Shown: one piece after another, positions 9,413 to 18,417 of the stretch
Layout of the letters: the number at the start of each line of letters is the position of its first letter
Position numbering within the stretch: the first letter of the stretch is position 1
Assembly (NCBI GenBank): GCA_028284065.1
Contig: JANQSJ010000011.1
Span: 496,001-560,000, forward strand
DNA: 64,000 nucleotides
Source: Parvularculaceae bacterium
Lineage (GTDB): Bacteria > Pseudomonadota > Alphaproteobacteria > Caulobacterales > Parvularculaceae
Direction of reading: 5' to 3'
The notes under the pieces: model-generated
Told to the model about the DNA's origin: nothing
Database searches by the model: none
What the model saw: the letters and a program-made list of their open reading frames with translations, nothing else
Program-made: the position numbers and the translations under genes

Positions 9413-9970
9413 ATGTCGGACTTCTCTTCAAATCCACCGAAGCCGAAGGACGGCCCGCTCCCCTTTGCCGTAAGGCCTGCGGAAGACGTCGACTGGCCGG
9501 CGATCTGGGCGATTCTGAAGCCAGCGTTCGAAGCGGGCGACAGCTACCCCTGCCCTGTCGACATGAGCGAAGCGGACGCGCGCGCCTATTGGCTGGCGCG
9601 GGGGCACGCCGTCTTCGTCGCGGAAGCGGACGCGCATGCGCGGGAAGGCGGCATTCTCGGGACATACTATCTGCGAACCGATCAAGGCGGACTTGGCGAC
9701 CATATCTGCAATTGCGGCTTCGTCGTGGCCGAAAGCGCGCGCGGTCAGGGCGTTGCGGGCGCCATGTGCGCTCACTCGGAGAGGACGGCGCACGCTTGCG
9801 GCTTTTTGGGCATACGCTTCAATCTTGTCGTCGCCACGAATGAGGCGGGGGTGCGGGCGTGGGAGAAGGCCGGCTTCGACATCGTCGGCACTGTCCCGAA
9901 GGCGTTCCGCCACAAGGATCTCGGCCTTGTGGACGCGCACGTGATGTTCAAGTGGCTAGCCAAGACCTGA
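9413..9970 (+). CDS. GNAT family N-acetyltransferase
   Basis: A 185-residue acetyltransferase that would move acetyl from acetyl-CoA to an unknown amine. The fold is seen from FAVRPAEDVDWPAIWAIL at the start of the domain, the beta4 region GFVVAESARGQGVAGAMCAHSE with the acetyl-CoA-binding RGQGVAG motif, and a C-terminal VRAWEKAGFDIVGTVP. ATG 9413 is preferred over a TTG 33 bases upstream. It stands alone on the plus strand between two minus-strand groups. The substrate cannot be predicted. Confidence 0.88.
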   Translation: MSDFSSNPPKPKDGPLPFAVRPAEDVDWPAIWAILKPAFEAGDSYPCPVDMSEADARAYWLARGHAVFVAEADAHAREGGILGTYYLRTDQGGLGDHICNCGFVVAESARGQGVAGAMCAHSERTAHACGFLGIRFNLVVATNEAGVRAWEKAGFDIVGTVPKAFRHKDLGLVDAHVMFKWLAKT

Positions 9971-9994
9971 CGCGCAGCCGCATTTCTCTCGCGG

Positions 9995-10510
9995 CTAACC
10001 GTCGAGGCCGGGCATGAAAGGCAAATCCGTATCGGCCGGTTTCGCCCCCGCCGCGGTCAGCATTGCATGAACCTGGCCGCGGTGATGGGTCTGGTGATTG
10101 AACATATGGACGATCAGGAGACCCAATGGCCGGGTCAGCTCCCGCCCCATCGCGCCAGAGAACCACGACATATCGCCGACCAAGTCCTGCTCCGAAATGC
10201 GCCTGCTCCACCGCTCGATGAGGTCATCCGTCGCTGCGCGGGCGGCGCGCAATTCGGCCCAATCGGGAAAGCGCAACGTCGATTCTGAAATCCCGCCATC
10301 CGGCGCCGCACACGCGCCAAACCGGGAGAGCCAAACCTCGTCCCCCCACAGAATATGCGCGAGCGTCTCGTGAATCGACCGAAAGAACGCGCCGCGGTCC
10401 GCGCGGCGCGCGTCGTCCGGAAGCGCGTCGGCTGCGGAGAACAGGCTCTCGTTTTGCCAGCGATTATAGCTGGCCATCGTCCGAACGTAAGCTTGCGAGA
10501 TTATCGTCAT
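9995..10510 (-). CDS. DinB family protein
   Basis: A 171-residue protein of the DinB/YfiT four-helix metal-dependent superfamily. N-terminal YNRWQNESLFSAADAL, then FFRSIHETLAHILWGDEVWL, and a C-terminal HMFNHQTHHRGQVHAML carry the spaced histidines that bind a divalent metal in this fold. ATG 10510 lies one base after the MAPEG stop, so translation is coupled. Some relatives are thiol transferases; the precise reaction here is unknown. Confidence 0.85.
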   Translation of the reverse strand: MTIISQAYVRTMASYNRWQNESLFSAADALPDDARRADRGAFFRSIHETLAHILWGDEVWLSRFGACAAPDGGISESTLRFPDWAELRAARAATDDLIERWSRRISEQDLVGDMSWFSGAMGRELTRPLGLLIVHMFNHQTHHRGQVHAMLTAAGAKPADTDLPFMPGLDG

Positions 10511-10511
10511 G

Positions 10512-10916
10512 TCATGTGGCCGCAAAGACGTTGCGGACAGCGAGAACGATCAACACGATCGTAGACGATGCGAATACCGCAAACCTCATCGTCACATTAC
10601 GGATGATGATCTGAACCAGCGAATGTACGACCCGCAGGGCGACATATCCCCAGGCAAGGGCAATGTTCAATCCGTCTCCCGTTCCCGCAAGATGAGAATA
10701 GAGCGCCAGCGCATAGAAGAGCGTCGGCGCTTCGTGCAGGTGATTATAGTTGTCCGCCACAACGCGGGCCGAGGTCGGCAGGCCGGAAAGCGAACCGGGA
10801 TGCAACGCTTCCTGCGGATCTATTTTAGCCGCCTGCATGGCGGGCAGGCGCAGGGCGTACATCCAAATCCAGACAATCAGTGTCCAAACGACAAGAGCGA
10901 GAACAGGGGTCAACAT
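10512..10916 (-). CDS. MAPEG family membrane protein
   Basis: A 134-residue integral membrane protein with four predicted helices, at about residues 2-22, 55-80, 83-105 and 112-130. The segments ARVVADNYNHLHEAPTLFYAL and VALRVVHSLVQIIIRNVTMR are characteristic of bacterial MAPEG (glutathione/eicosanoid metabolism) proteins, where conserved Arg/Asn/Glu residues bind glutathione. It is part of a minus-strand group with two unknown membrane proteins upstream and DinB downstream. Confidence 0.88.
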   Translation of the reverse strand: MLTPVLALVVWTLIVWIWMYALRLPAMQAAKIDPQEALHPGSLSGLPTSARVVADNYNHLHEAPTLFYALALYSHLAGTGDGLNIALAWGYVALRVVHSLVQIIIRNVTMRFAVFASSTIVLIVLAVRNVFAAT

Positions 10917-10931
10917 CTTTTTTTCCTTAGG

Positions 10932-11363
10932 TCAGGCGAAGGAGCGCGCTATGCGGCGCGACAGGGCGAACGCTGCGCCGCCCGCTGCGAAGGATGCGAG
11001 CAGCAAGCCCTCGAAAAGATCAATGGCGAGTGACGGCTGAGCGCCGTAAGCCATCAAGAAAAACGTCTCGAGAAAAGCGAAAGCGATGGCGGCGGCCGCC
11101 GCGGAGTAACCGATAACGCCGGGACTTCGGCCCATCGCCTCCCAGAGCGCCGCGCAGGCGAGAAGGCCGGCCAGGACGGGCGCAACTGACACTTGAAATA
11201 CGTCGAAGCCCGCATCCGTCACGATCCGGAATTCCACATTCCGCGTTGCGGTACGAAGCGCGCTCGCCGCGAGAACCGGGAACGCGGCGCCGAACAGCGA
11301 CGCGATAAGCCAGCCGCAAAGCCTTAACAATATTGAGCGTTCTGGAAGTCCTGTATGGGTCAC
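10932..11363 (-). CDS. Hypothetical four-helix membrane protein
   Basis: Not recognised. This 143-residue protein has about four hydrophobic helices (near residues 12-35, 58-75, 82-105 and 112-135), the last ending in an Arg-rich cytoplasmic tail. It starts with GTG overlapping the stop of the upstream membrane-protein gene (GTGA), and the MAPEG gene begins 15 bases after its stop. The tight spacing supports a shared operon and probably a shared membrane role. There is no catalytic motif to suggest an enzyme. Confidence 0.7.
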   Translation of the reverse strand: MTHTGLPERSILLRLCGWLIASLFGAAFPVLAASALRTATRNVEFRIVTDAGFDVFQVSVAPVLAGLLACAALWEAMGRSPGVIGYSAAAAAIAFAFLETFFLMAYGAQPSLAIDLFEGLLLASFAAGGAAFALSRRIARSFA

Positions 11364-12310
11364 ACGTCGGCTGTCTGCCGATCTTGCGCGCTGACGAGCA
11401 GTTTATACGCGACGCTGGCGGGCACGGCCGCAGTCAGCGCCGAGATGACATTCGCGACATAGATTGAGGCGAAGAAGGGATAATTCTGCGGGTTCGCCGC
11501 ATCCCATCGCGGGCGCACGCTTTGCGCCAACTTCGACTGCGCTTCCAAGACCGCAGATTCATCCGGAAGCGCCGCCGCAACGCCGCGGATGAAACCCAAA
11601 AGCTCGGGGACCGCGATGATCTGCGCGCCCAGAACCAACGCAAAGGACGCAACGCCTGTGATCAAGAGGTATGCGGACAATGGAAAGACCGCGCCCTTCG
11701 TCAATCGCCAGGACGACCCGACGCCGATGCCGCGCTCTGCGACCGCAGCTGGCGCTGCGACGTAAACGCGCGCCGACGCCCATAAGACGACGCCGAACAC
11801 CGCAAGCAACGCCACCGGCAACAGGACAAAAAGGGCTGCGTCCCCAACGCCAAGCGCGGCGGCGACGAACCCTATCGCAGCTGTTGCGATCGCGGCCACT
11901 AAGACGCCGCCGACATAGACGACGCCAATCACGAGTATTGCGACAATAAACGTGGCGATGACGCGGATATCGTCAACACCGACGAAAAGATAAAAAGGTC
12001 CCTTTGGGGCGTCGCCGCGAACAAGGTGCCTCATGACGCCGACGACCATCATAAGATAGGCGAGCCCTGCGACGGCGTTGAGCGCCGTAACCAGCAGCGC
12101 TGAGGCTGCGCTTCGGTCCGCGGCGACCGAAGGATCGGCCGTCGACGCGCCGGCTGCGACAATAGCGGCGTCCAGGCCGAATGGGACCGCCAAAATATTC
12201 GCCACGAGCGCCACCGCCGCCGGCAACCAAACGATTCGCAGGACGGTCGGAAAACTCATGAACAAGTACGCGCCAATAGCGGCGAGCGCGCGAAAGACCG
12301 CAAACTGCAT
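11360..12310 (-). CDS. Polytopic membrane protein of unknown function
   Basis: A 316-residue protein with about six transmembrane segments, rich in Ala and Val. The stretch AAPAAVAERGIGVGSSWRLTKG resembles a signature of uncharacterised bacterial membrane proteins in which a segment of this form precedes a helix; a named family cannot be assigned with confidence. A GAGGAAG ribosome site precedes ATG 12310. It is the first gene of a four-gene minus-strand operon ending with DinB. Confidence 0.7.
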   Translation of the reverse strand: MQFAVFRALAAIGAYLFMSFPTVLRIVWLPAAVALVANILAVPFGLDAAIVAAGASTADPSVAADRSAASALLVTALNAVAGLAYLMMVVGVMRHLVRGDAPKGPFYLFVGVDDIRVIATFIVAILVIGVVYVGGVLVAAIATAAIGFVAAALGVGDAALFVLLPVALLAVFGVVLWASARVYVAAPAAVAERGIGVGSSWRLTKGAVFPLSAYLLITGVASFALVLGAQIIAVPELLGFIRGVAAALPDESAVLEAQSKLAQSVRPRWDAANPQNYPFFASIYVANVISALTAAVPASVAYKLLVSAQDRQTADV

Positions 12311-12363
12311 TTCTTCCTCGAGCGCGCCCGTCGGCTGGACGGGCGTTCATGAGCAAACGCGCC

Positions 12364-13584
12364 TTACGCCACGTTCGAGTGCTTCTTGAATTCCATGCGC
12401 GCGATCGCCCGGCAGTGCACCTCGTCCGGGCCGTCGGCGAGCCGGAGCGTACGTAGCGAGGCGTAAGCGCGCGCAAGGCCGAAGTCGGACGTAACGCCGC
12501 CGCCGCCATGCGCCTGGATCGCATCGTCAATGACCTTCAAGGCGACGCGCGGCGCGGCGACCTTGATCATCGCGATCTCGCCCTGCGCGACCTTGTTGCC
12601 GACGGTGTCCATCATCCACGCGGCTTTAAGGGTCAGAAGCCGCGCCATTTCAATGTCGATGCGCGCTTCGGCGACCCGCTGCTCCCAGATCGAGTGCTTG
12701 AAGATAGGCTTGCCGAAGGCTTCGCGGGTCAGGAGCCGCTTCACCATCTTTTCAAGCGCGACCTCCGCCGCGCCGATCGTCCGCATGCAGTGGTGGATGC
12801 GGCCTGGCCCAAGGCGTCCTTGCGCAATCTCAAAGCCGCGCCCCTCCCCCAGGATGAGGTTTTCCTTCGGCACGCGGACATTATTAAGCCGCACCTCCAT
12901 GTGCCCGTGCGGCGCGTCGTCATATCCGAAAACGGGCAGATGGCGGAGAATTTCAACGCCTTCGGCGTCCGCGGGCACGAGGATCTGCGACTGCTGCTGG
13001 TGGCGATCGGCGGTCTTGTCCGTCTTGCCCATAACGATGAATATCTTGCAGCGCGGATCGCCGGCGCCTGAAGACCACCACTTAACGCCGTTAAAGACGT
13101 AGTCGTCTCCGTCGCGCGTGATGTCGGTTTCGATATTGGTGGCGTCGGAAGACGCGACCGCCGGCTCCGTCATCAGGAACGCGGAGCGGATCTCGCCGTC
13201 CAGAAGCGGCTTAAGCCATTTCTCCTGCTGCTCCGGCGAGCCGTATTTCATCAGGACTTCCATATTGCCGGTGTCGGGCGCGGCGCAGTTGAATACTTCC
13301 GGCGCGATATGGATGCGGCCCGTGAGTTCGGCGATCGGCGCGTAGTCGGCGTTCGAGAGCCCCGGCCCGAAGCGTTCGTCGGGGTGGAACATGTTCCACA
13401 GCCCTTCCGCCTTCGCCTTCGCCTTTAGGTCATCAATGACCGGCGGGATTTTCCAGCGGCCTTCCGGTCCGAACTCCGCGTGCTGACGCTCATAGACTTC
13501 CTGACCTTCAACAATATGCGCGTCCATGAAGTCGCTAACGCGCTTCATGTAGTCCTTGCAGCGGTCGGAGTATTCAAATTCCAT
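12364..13584 (-). CDS. Acyl-CoA dehydrogenase family protein
   Basis: A 406-residue FAD-dependent acyl-CoA dehydrogenase, resembling the ACAD10/11-like branch. The N-terminal helical domain contains [17 protein letters not shown]. The middle has [18 protein letters not shown] (FAD/substrate loop) and [18 protein letters not shown]. The C-terminal four-helix domain has [18 protein letters not shown] and [20 protein letters not shown] strong GAGGAG ribosome site precedes the start. It catalyses alpha,beta-dehydrogenation of an acyl-CoA; the chain length is not predictable. It diverges from the hybrid kinase across a 272-base gap. Confidence 0.93.
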   Translation of the reverse strand: MEFEYSDRCKDYMKRVSDFMDAHIVEGQEVYERQHAEFGPEGRWKIPPVIDDLKAKAKAEGLWNMFHPDERFGPGLSNADYAPIAELTGRIHIAPEVFNCAAPDTGNMEVLMKYGSPEQQEKWLKPLLDGEIRSAFLMTEPAVASSDATNIETDITRDGDDYVFNGVKWWSSGAGDPRCKIFIVMGKTDKTADRHQQQSQILVPADAEGVEILRHLPVFGYDDAPHGHMEVRLNNVRVPKENLILGEGRGFEIAQGRLGPGRIHHCMRTIGAAEVALEKMVKRLLTREAFGKPIFKHSIWEQRVAEARIDIEMARLLTLKAAWMMDTVGNKVAQGEIAMIKVAAPRVALKVIDDAIQAHGGGGVTSDFGLARAYASLRTLRLADGPDEVHCRAIARMEFKKHSNVA

Positions 13585-13708
13585 GGAGGGCTCCTCTTGT
13601 CGCGGCGCATATTAGGGCGGCCGCCCAATCAGGGAAGGTCCGATCGCAGCCTCTCTTGCGCCGGCGCAAGATCTAGCGGCCGAAGCGACTGGGCGTCCCC
13701 TTCTCAAG

Positions 13709-13800
13709 TCCCTTATTGCTTGGCGTGGGGCTCGAACGCCACCTTGCTGCAGCGCAGCAATTCCGAGGCGCCGATCTCACCGCCTCCTATTGCTAAGGGA
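13709..13800 (+). ncRNA. Cloverleaf-like structured element in the 5' region of the hybrid kinase
   Basis: A 92-base segment closes on itself with a perfect 7-bp stem (TCCCTTA 13709-13715 with TAAGGGA 13794-13800). Inside are three perfect hairpins: TGGCGT/ACGCCA (13721-13726 and 13736-13741, 9-base loop), TTGCTGC/GCAGCAA (13744-13750 and 13754-13760, 3-base loop) and GAGGCG/CGCCTC (13765-13770 and 13781-13786, 10-base loop). It ends 56 bases before the kinase start. It is not a recognisable tRNA (no D-arm, anticodon-loop or TTCRA pattern). The strand is assumed from the downstream gene; a structured leader RNA or a protein-binding site are both possible. Confidence 0.4.
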
Positions 13801-13856
13801 TCGCTCACGAATTTCGCCTATGCAACGCCAGTCACTGGTTGGCGCGGCGGCGGACG

Positions 13857-15707
13857 ATGTTTGAGTTTCTTAAACGGGTCTATTGGCCGGCGAATCCGGA
13901 CTGGTCGCCGATCCGCGTGGCGCGGCTGAGGATCGGCTCGGCGGTGTGCCTGATTGGCGCGATTTCAACCTCCGCGACGGTGGCTGACTCGTTTCAGGAC
14001 ATCGAGCCGACGCCGATTTTCATTTTCCAGGTAGTGAGCAAACTTCTGTTCGTGGCGGCGTTTGTCGCGCTTCCGCCGGTGCTGCCCCACACGCGATTCG
14101 GCAGGCCGATAATGACTGCGCTTTACGCCCTCGCCATTGCGTATCTCGGTTATTACATCTTCGCATACGGCCTCTTTATCGAAGCGACGCCCCTACTGGC
14201 GCTTTGCGTCGTCACTGCCGCGTTTTCGCTCGGGTGGCGCGTCAGCATCGGTTTTGGCTTATCTGCGCTGGTGATTATCGTCGCCGGATACCAGACCCAC
14301 TATGCAGGGGCCGGTGAAATTCTCGAACAGAACTACTCGCTTCAGTTCGCGAGAGGGTTCTGCGTTCTGCTCATCGGAATCCTCTCGTGCGCCTGGATCT
14401 ACGTCTCGGAAATGACCCGCGCCACGGTGGCGGTCTCCAGCGCCCAAAAGAGCGCAGAGGCGGCAAATCACGCGAAATCTGAATTTCTTGCAAATATGAG
14501 CCACGAAATAAGAACGCCCATGAACGGCGTTCTTGGAATGGCGTCGGTGCTGGCGGACACAGAGCTCGACGGACAGCAGTCTGAATATGTCCGGACCATC
14601 AAGAACTCCGGCGCCGCGCTCGTCACTATCCTAAACGACATACTGGATTTTTCGAAAATCGAGGCGGGAAGAGTATCCCTCGACCCAAGGCCATTGCGGC
14701 TCGGCGACGCATTGAAGGATGTCGCCATCCTGTTTCGCGAGACGGCCCGCGCCAAAGGGGTCGACCTGACGCTGACGGTATCGGACAAACTGCCTGAAGT
14801 CGTCATCTGCGACGCCGGACGCCTGCGCCAAATCCTTACAAACCTTGTCGGAAACGCCGTGAAATTCACGCATGTTGGCGCTGTGACGATTGAAGCAGGC
14901 CCCGCCGCAAACACGAGGAAAGATGCTTGCGGGACAAACGCCTGTTCAGACGAGATCGACATCGCTTTCGTGATCAAGGACACCGGCATCGGCATTAGTC
15001 GGAAAAAAGTGGACAAAATCTTCGACGAATTCGCGCAGGCCGAAACATCGACGACGCGCAAATATGGCGGCACCGGTCTCGGGCTGGCGATCACGAAGAG
15101 GCTCGTGGAAACCATGGGCGGATCGATCTCGGTTCAATCCGAAGAAGGCGCCGGCGCAACGTTCACGGTCAATCTTCGTCTCGCGCGCGCTTCGATCGAA
15201 GACCTGGAAAGAACGACGCCTAATCGGTTTGAAGATGATCTATCGGCGGGCGGCGCGCGCGCCGCGGCGACGTTTCGCCGGACACGCGTCCTCATCGCGG
15301 AAGACAATCAGGTCAATCGCCTTGTCATCAAGAGCATGCTGAAGCAGCCGACAATAGAGATAGAATTCGCCGAGAACGGCGCCGTCGCAGTGGAACGCTT
15401 CGAAGCGCTTCCGTTCGACATTATACTGATGGATGTCTCGATGCCAGTAATGGACGGCCTTGACGCGACGAAGGCGATCCGAAAACTGGAGGCCGACGCG
15501 CAAGGCGCAAGGACGCCGATCATTGCGCTGACCGCCCACGCGATGAGCGGCGATCGCGAAAGGTTCCTGTCGCACGGGCTCGACGACCATCTTCCAAAAC
15601 CGATCGATAGGGACAGGCTTTTGGCGACGATAGAGAAATGGACAAATCCGGCGCTTGTCGGGCCCGCGTCAAATCCAGATCGGAACGCAGCGGAGACAGT
15701 CGCCTAG
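13857..15707 (+). CDS. Hybrid sensor histidine kinase/response regulator
   Basis: A 616-residue hybrid kinase. Five or six transmembrane helices occupy about residues 24-185, with little extracytoplasmic domain, so it may sense the membrane or an internal signal. A short coiled coil leads to HisKA with [15 protein letters not shown] (His216), then the ATPase boxes [27 protein letters not shown] and [10 protein letters not shown]. The receiver domain starts at [14 protein letters not shown], with phospho-acceptor Asp526 ([14 protein letters not shown]). No Hpt or output domain is present, so the phosphate must pass to another protein. ATG 13857 is preferred over TTG 13839. Confidence 0.94.
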   Translation: MFEFLKRVYWPANPDWSPIRVARLRIGSAVCLIGAISTSATVADSFQDIEPTPIFIFQVVSKLLFVAAFVALPPVLPHTRFGRPIMTALYALAIAYLGYYIFAYGLFIEATPLLALCVVTAAFSLGWRVSIGFGLSALVIIVAGYQTHYAGAGEILEQNYSLQFARGFCVLLIGILSCAWIYVSEMTRATVAVSSAQKSAEAANHAKSEFLANMSHEIRTPMNGVLGMASVLADTELDGQQSEYVRTIKNSGAALVTILNDILDFSKIEAGRVSLDPRPLRLGDALKDVAILFRETARAKGVDLTLTVSDKLPEVVICDAGRLRQILTNLVGNAVKFTHVGAVTIEAGPAANTRKDACGTNACSDEIDIAFVIKDTGIGISRKKVDKIFDEFAQAETSTTRKYGGTGLGLAITKRLVETMGGSISVQSEEGAGATFTVNLRLARASIEDLERTTPNRFEDDLSAGGARAAATFRRTRVLIAEDNQVNRLVIKSMLKQPTIEIEFAENGAVAVERFEALPFDIILMDVSMPVMDGLDATKAIRKLEADAQGARTPIIALTAHAMSGDRERFLSHGLDDHLPKPIDRDRLLATIEKWTNPALVGPASNPDRNAAETVA

Positions 15708-15795
15708 GACTAACTTGCTTCGATCCAAACTAAGACAATGCCATAATTGCCACACATTGTTCCTCTTGATACAAATTAGTTTCACAATGCGCGCC
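15708..15795. other. AT-rich convergent intergenic gap
   Basis: This 88-base spacer between the hybrid kinase and the DUF427 gene, which point at each other, is clearly lower in GC than its surroundings. I see no strong hairpin with a T-run and no further gene in it. Confidence 0.5.
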
Positions 15796-16374
15796 TTACC
15801 AATGGCCAGTGCCGGGCGCCCCCTTGATCGGTCCTTTCAAGCCCTTTGTCACCCAGCCAGCGTAAAGGCCGCCCGGCTGCGGCGACACGGGCTCGCCGTC
15901 TATCGTCGCGCGGTCGACGCGAGCCGCATAGAACCCGAAACAGCCGGCAATGCGAGCGTAGCCCTGCCCCAGATCGTCGAGCGGGTCAGGATAGGCGAAC
16001 GCCGCTCCGGGCGAAACGCGGCCGCCGACTTCCAGGTCATAGTAGACCGCGGCGCCCTTCCATTCGCACACGGAAACACTGTCGGTCCCCACAAGATACG
16101 CGGTCGCGACGTCGTCCGGCGGAAGGTAGTAGACCGGCGCGCCGGCGGTCTCGACAATGCGCAGCGCGCGCGTCGTGTCCGCGATCGCCTCGCCGGCGAA
16201 TTCCACGACGATGCGCTTTCTGACCTCTTCCACTGCGGGCGGACGCGGAAAGTCCCAGACGGATTCCTCTCCCGGACCGATGGGCTCCGGCTGCGGCTTG
16301 TTTCCAGCGTCCCACTTGCCGCGCGCGTCGCCAATGGCGCTCAGGATTTCTTCGTGGGTCGGCAACGTCGACAT
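15796..16374 (-). CDS. DUF427 domain-containing protein
   Basis: A 192-residue soluble protein with the DUF427 pattern: IVVEFAGEAIADTTRALRIVET, then VYYLPPDDV, SVCEWKGAAVYYDL and FGFYAARVD. These short beta-barrel proteins are common in proteobacteria and actinobacteria but have no proven reaction. The extra N-terminal segment of about 50 residues (to RPPAVEEVRKR) is found in a subset of the family. It lies 17 bases downstream of tadA on the same strand. Confidence 0.88.
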   Translation of the reverse strand: MSTLPTHEEILSAIGDARGKWDAGNKPQPEPIGPGEESVWDFPRPPAVEEVRKRIVVEFAGEAIADTTRALRIVETAGAPVYYLPPDDVATAYLVGTDSVSVCEWKGAAVYYDLEVGGRVSPGAAFAYPDPLDDLGQGYARIAGCFGFYAARVDRATIDGEPVSPQPGGLYAGWVTKGLKGPIKGAPGTGHW

Positions 16375-16391
16375 CTCATCCTCGCTCGCGG

Positions 16392-16862
16392 TCAGCGCAC
16401 CTTACGGCGCGAGGCGAAAAACGCCTTCAACAGATCGCCGGCCTCTTCGGCATACGGTCCCTGAACCACTTCCGGCCGCCAATGGCATGTCCGCTGCTCG
16501 AAGAAGCGGGGCCCATGCCAGACCGCGCCGCCCTTGGGGTCTGACGCGGCGACCACGAGACGACCAATTCGCGCTAGCGATATCGCCCCGGCGCACATCG
16601 CGCACGGTTCTAAAGTGACAAAGAGATGCGCGCCCGGCAGGCGATAGTTGCCAACCTTACCCGCCGCCTCGCGCAACGCTCGAATTTCCGCGTGCGCCGT
16701 CGGATCGGACATGGCGATCGGCGCATTGCCGGCCTCGGCGAGGATTTCGCCTTCGGACGTCGCAACGACCGCTCCAACCGGAACCTCGCCGGCCGCAGCC
16801 GCAGCGCGCGCCGCGTCCAGCGCGCGGCCCATCAGGCGCGCGTCGGTTGCCTCATCGCTCAC
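16392..16862 (-). CDS. tadA: tRNA-specific adenosine deaminase TadA
   Basis: A 156-residue zinc deaminase that converts adenosine 34 to inosine in the tRNA-Arg anticodon. The zinc site is complete: HAEIRAL (His57, catalytic Glu59) and EPCAMCAGA (Cys87, Cys90). The GTG start overlaps the stop of the upstream small exported protein (GTGA). An Ala-rich helix (about residues 15-25) precedes the core. Essential in most bacteria; length is typical. Confidence 0.95.
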   Translation of the reverse strand: MSDEATDARLMGRALDAARAAAAAGEVPVGAVVATSEGEILAEAGNAPIAMSDPTAHAEIRALREAAGKVGNYRLPGAHLFVTLEPCAMCAGAISLARIGRLVVAASDPKGGAVWHGPRFFEQRTCHWRPEVVQGPYAEEAGDLLKAFFASRRKVR

Positions 16863-17227
16863 TTGAGGGCGACCGTCACCTCCGCGCCGCCATAGCCGTG
16901 CACGGAATCATGGGCGCGAATGGTGACCGACTTGAGTTCCTTGGCGATCTTGACGCCGCTCAGGGATCTCGTGAAAGGCTGTTCGTCCACATGCGGATGC
17001 GCAAGCACGCGGGTCGCCAGGATCGTTCGGTCCGGCCCCAGCACCTCCCAACGGTTCGCATAATGGTCCCAGCCTTCATCTGCGTGTCGCACCGTCGCCG
17101 TGAACCGCCAGACCCCAGGCGTAGTCTCTTTGGCCTCCGCCGCCAGCACGTCGGCTTCCCCGGCGGCGGCTGGAAGGGCCGCCGCAATTGCGGCGACAAG
17201 CCCGACAACATAATAAGGCCCTCGCAT
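16859..17227 (-). CDS. Small exported protein of unknown function
   Basis: A 122-residue protein with a signal peptide (GLVAAIAAALPAAAGEA). The mature part, with GVWRFTATVRHADEGWDHYANRWEV and RVLAHPHVDEQPFTRSLSG, looks like a small beta-sandwich with several conserved-looking histidines (DHY, HPHVDEQPF), which could bind a metal. I cannot name the family with certainty. Its stop overlaps the tadA start, so the two genes are expressed together. Confidence 0.72.
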   Translation of the reverse strand: MRGPYYVVGLVAAIAAALPAAAGEADVLAAEAKETTPGVWRFTATVRHADEGWDHYANRWEVLGPDRTILATRVLAHPHVDEQPFTRSLSGVKIAKELKSVTIRAHDSVHGYGGAEVTVALK

Positions 17228-17328
17228 AGCGCGTTTCCTTTCTTGCGTATTCGGTCGGCGCGGCCGCTACCGGATATATTAAGGCTATAAGCGGGCGCAC
17301 TCCCCGATAGAAGGCTGCCCATATCACG

Positions 17329-18123
17329 ATGAAGACAGGCGATGACACCATCGACGCGGACGATCGCGGCGACGCCGTTCAGGGCGAGCGCATCGCCAAG
17401 TATCTCGCCCGGGCGGGCGTCGCGTCGCGACGCGAAGCGGAGCGCCTCATCGAACAGGGCATTGTGACCGTGGATGGTGAAATCCTGTCGACGCCCGCCT
17501 TCAAGGTGACGCCTGACATGGAGGTTAAGGTCGACGGTCGGCGCGTCGGAGCGCGACAGCCGACCCGTCTGTGGCGTTACCACAAACCCGACGGCCTCGT
17601 GACGACGCACAGAGACCCGCAAGGGCGCAGGACTGTTTTTGACGCCCTGGAAGGCCGCCTGCCAAGGGTGATCTCCGTTGGGCGCCTCGATCTAACGACC
17701 GAAGGGCTGTTGCTGCTCACGAATGACGGCGAACTCGCCCGGCACATGGAGCTCCCCGCCACCGGGTGGACGCGGCGGTACCGCGTGCGCGCCCACGGCC
17801 GCGTCACCCAAAGGGACCTCGATGGCCTGAAAGAGGGAATCGAAATCGACGGGATCGCCTATCGGCCGATCCGCGCGGAGTTGGACCAGGTTCAGGGCGG
17901 CAATGTATGGCTGACGATGTCCATCAATGAGGGCAAGAACCGCGAAGTGCGCGCTGTCTGCCGGCATCTCGGCCTGCAGGTGAACCGCCTCATCCGCACC
18001 GCCTACGGACCGTTCCAGCTCGGCCGCCTCAAAAAAGACCAATTCGAGGAGATCCCCGCCAAACAACTGCGCGATCAGTTGGGGGACAAGGTCGCGGCCC
18101 GCTTCGGGCTTGCGGGTTCCTGA
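17329..18123 (+). CDS. rRNA pseudouridine synthase, RsuA/RluB family
   Basis: A 264-residue pseudouridine synthase acting on ribosomal RNA. The N-terminal S4 RNA-binding domain (ERIAKYLARAGVASRREAERLI, about residues 21-80) is followed by the catalytic domain, with the active aspartate in ISVGRLDLTTEGLLLLTNDG. NEGKNREVRAVCRHLGLQVNRLIRTAYG is the family's C-terminal signature. The protein most resembles RluB, but RluE/RluF-like specificity cannot be excluded. It heads a plus-strand run of four closely spaced genes ending in rsmD. Confidence 0.92.
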   Translation: MKTGDDTIDADDRGDAVQGERIAKYLARAGVASRREAERLIEQGIVTVDGEILSTPAFKVTPDMEVKVDGRRVGARQPTRLWRYHKPDGLVTTHRDPQGRRTVFDALEGRLPRVISVGRLDLTTEGLLLLTNDGELARHMELPATGWTRRYRVRAHGRVTQRDLDGLKEGIEIDGIAYRPIRAELDQVQGGNVWLTMSINEGKNREVRAVCRHLGLQVNRLIRTAYGPFQLGRLKKDQFEEIPAKQLRDQLGDKVAARFGLAGS

Positions 18124-18183
18124 CGGATGGTTCAACCCTTTAGAGGAGGATTGGTCCATAAGGACAGTTGAGGAGACGGAGCG

Positions 18184-18417
18184 ATGGGGGACGTCGTCAA
18201 TCTGAATAAGTTCCGCAAGGCCAAAGCGAAGGCGGCGAAAGAATCCAAGGCGGAGGAGAACCGCGCAAAACATGGCCGGCCGAAGCGCGAACGGGAGACC
18301 GCAGAGGCCGAAGAGGCCCGGCGGCTCCATGCGCTTGAGAGCCACGCCGTCAATCCTGATACAGATGATAGCGAGACCGACGCCGATCCGGAAGACGCCA
18401 GCCCGGAGAAAGGGTGA
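18184..18417 (+). CDS. DUF4169 family small protein
   Basis: A 77-residue, highly charged protein. The opening MGDVVNLNKFRKAKAKAAK and ENRAKHGRPKRER are the hallmark of DUF4169, a family confined mainly to alphaproteobacteria. Its central region is a predicted charged helix and its tail is acidic (NPDTDDSETDADPED). The function is unknown. It has GAGGAGACGGAGCG upstream and its stop overlaps the next gene's GTG start (GTGA). Confidence 0.88.
   Translation: MGDVVNLNKFRKAKAKAAKESKAEENRAKHGRPKRERETAEAEEARRLHALESHAVNPDTDDSETDADPEDASPEKG

Noticed and set aside
13709-13800. tRNA gene (the 7-bp closing stem and CTCGAAC-like loop suggested one)
   Set aside because: The arm lengths, loops and T-arm do not fit; no anticodon loop can be placed. 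Kept instead as an unnamed structured element.
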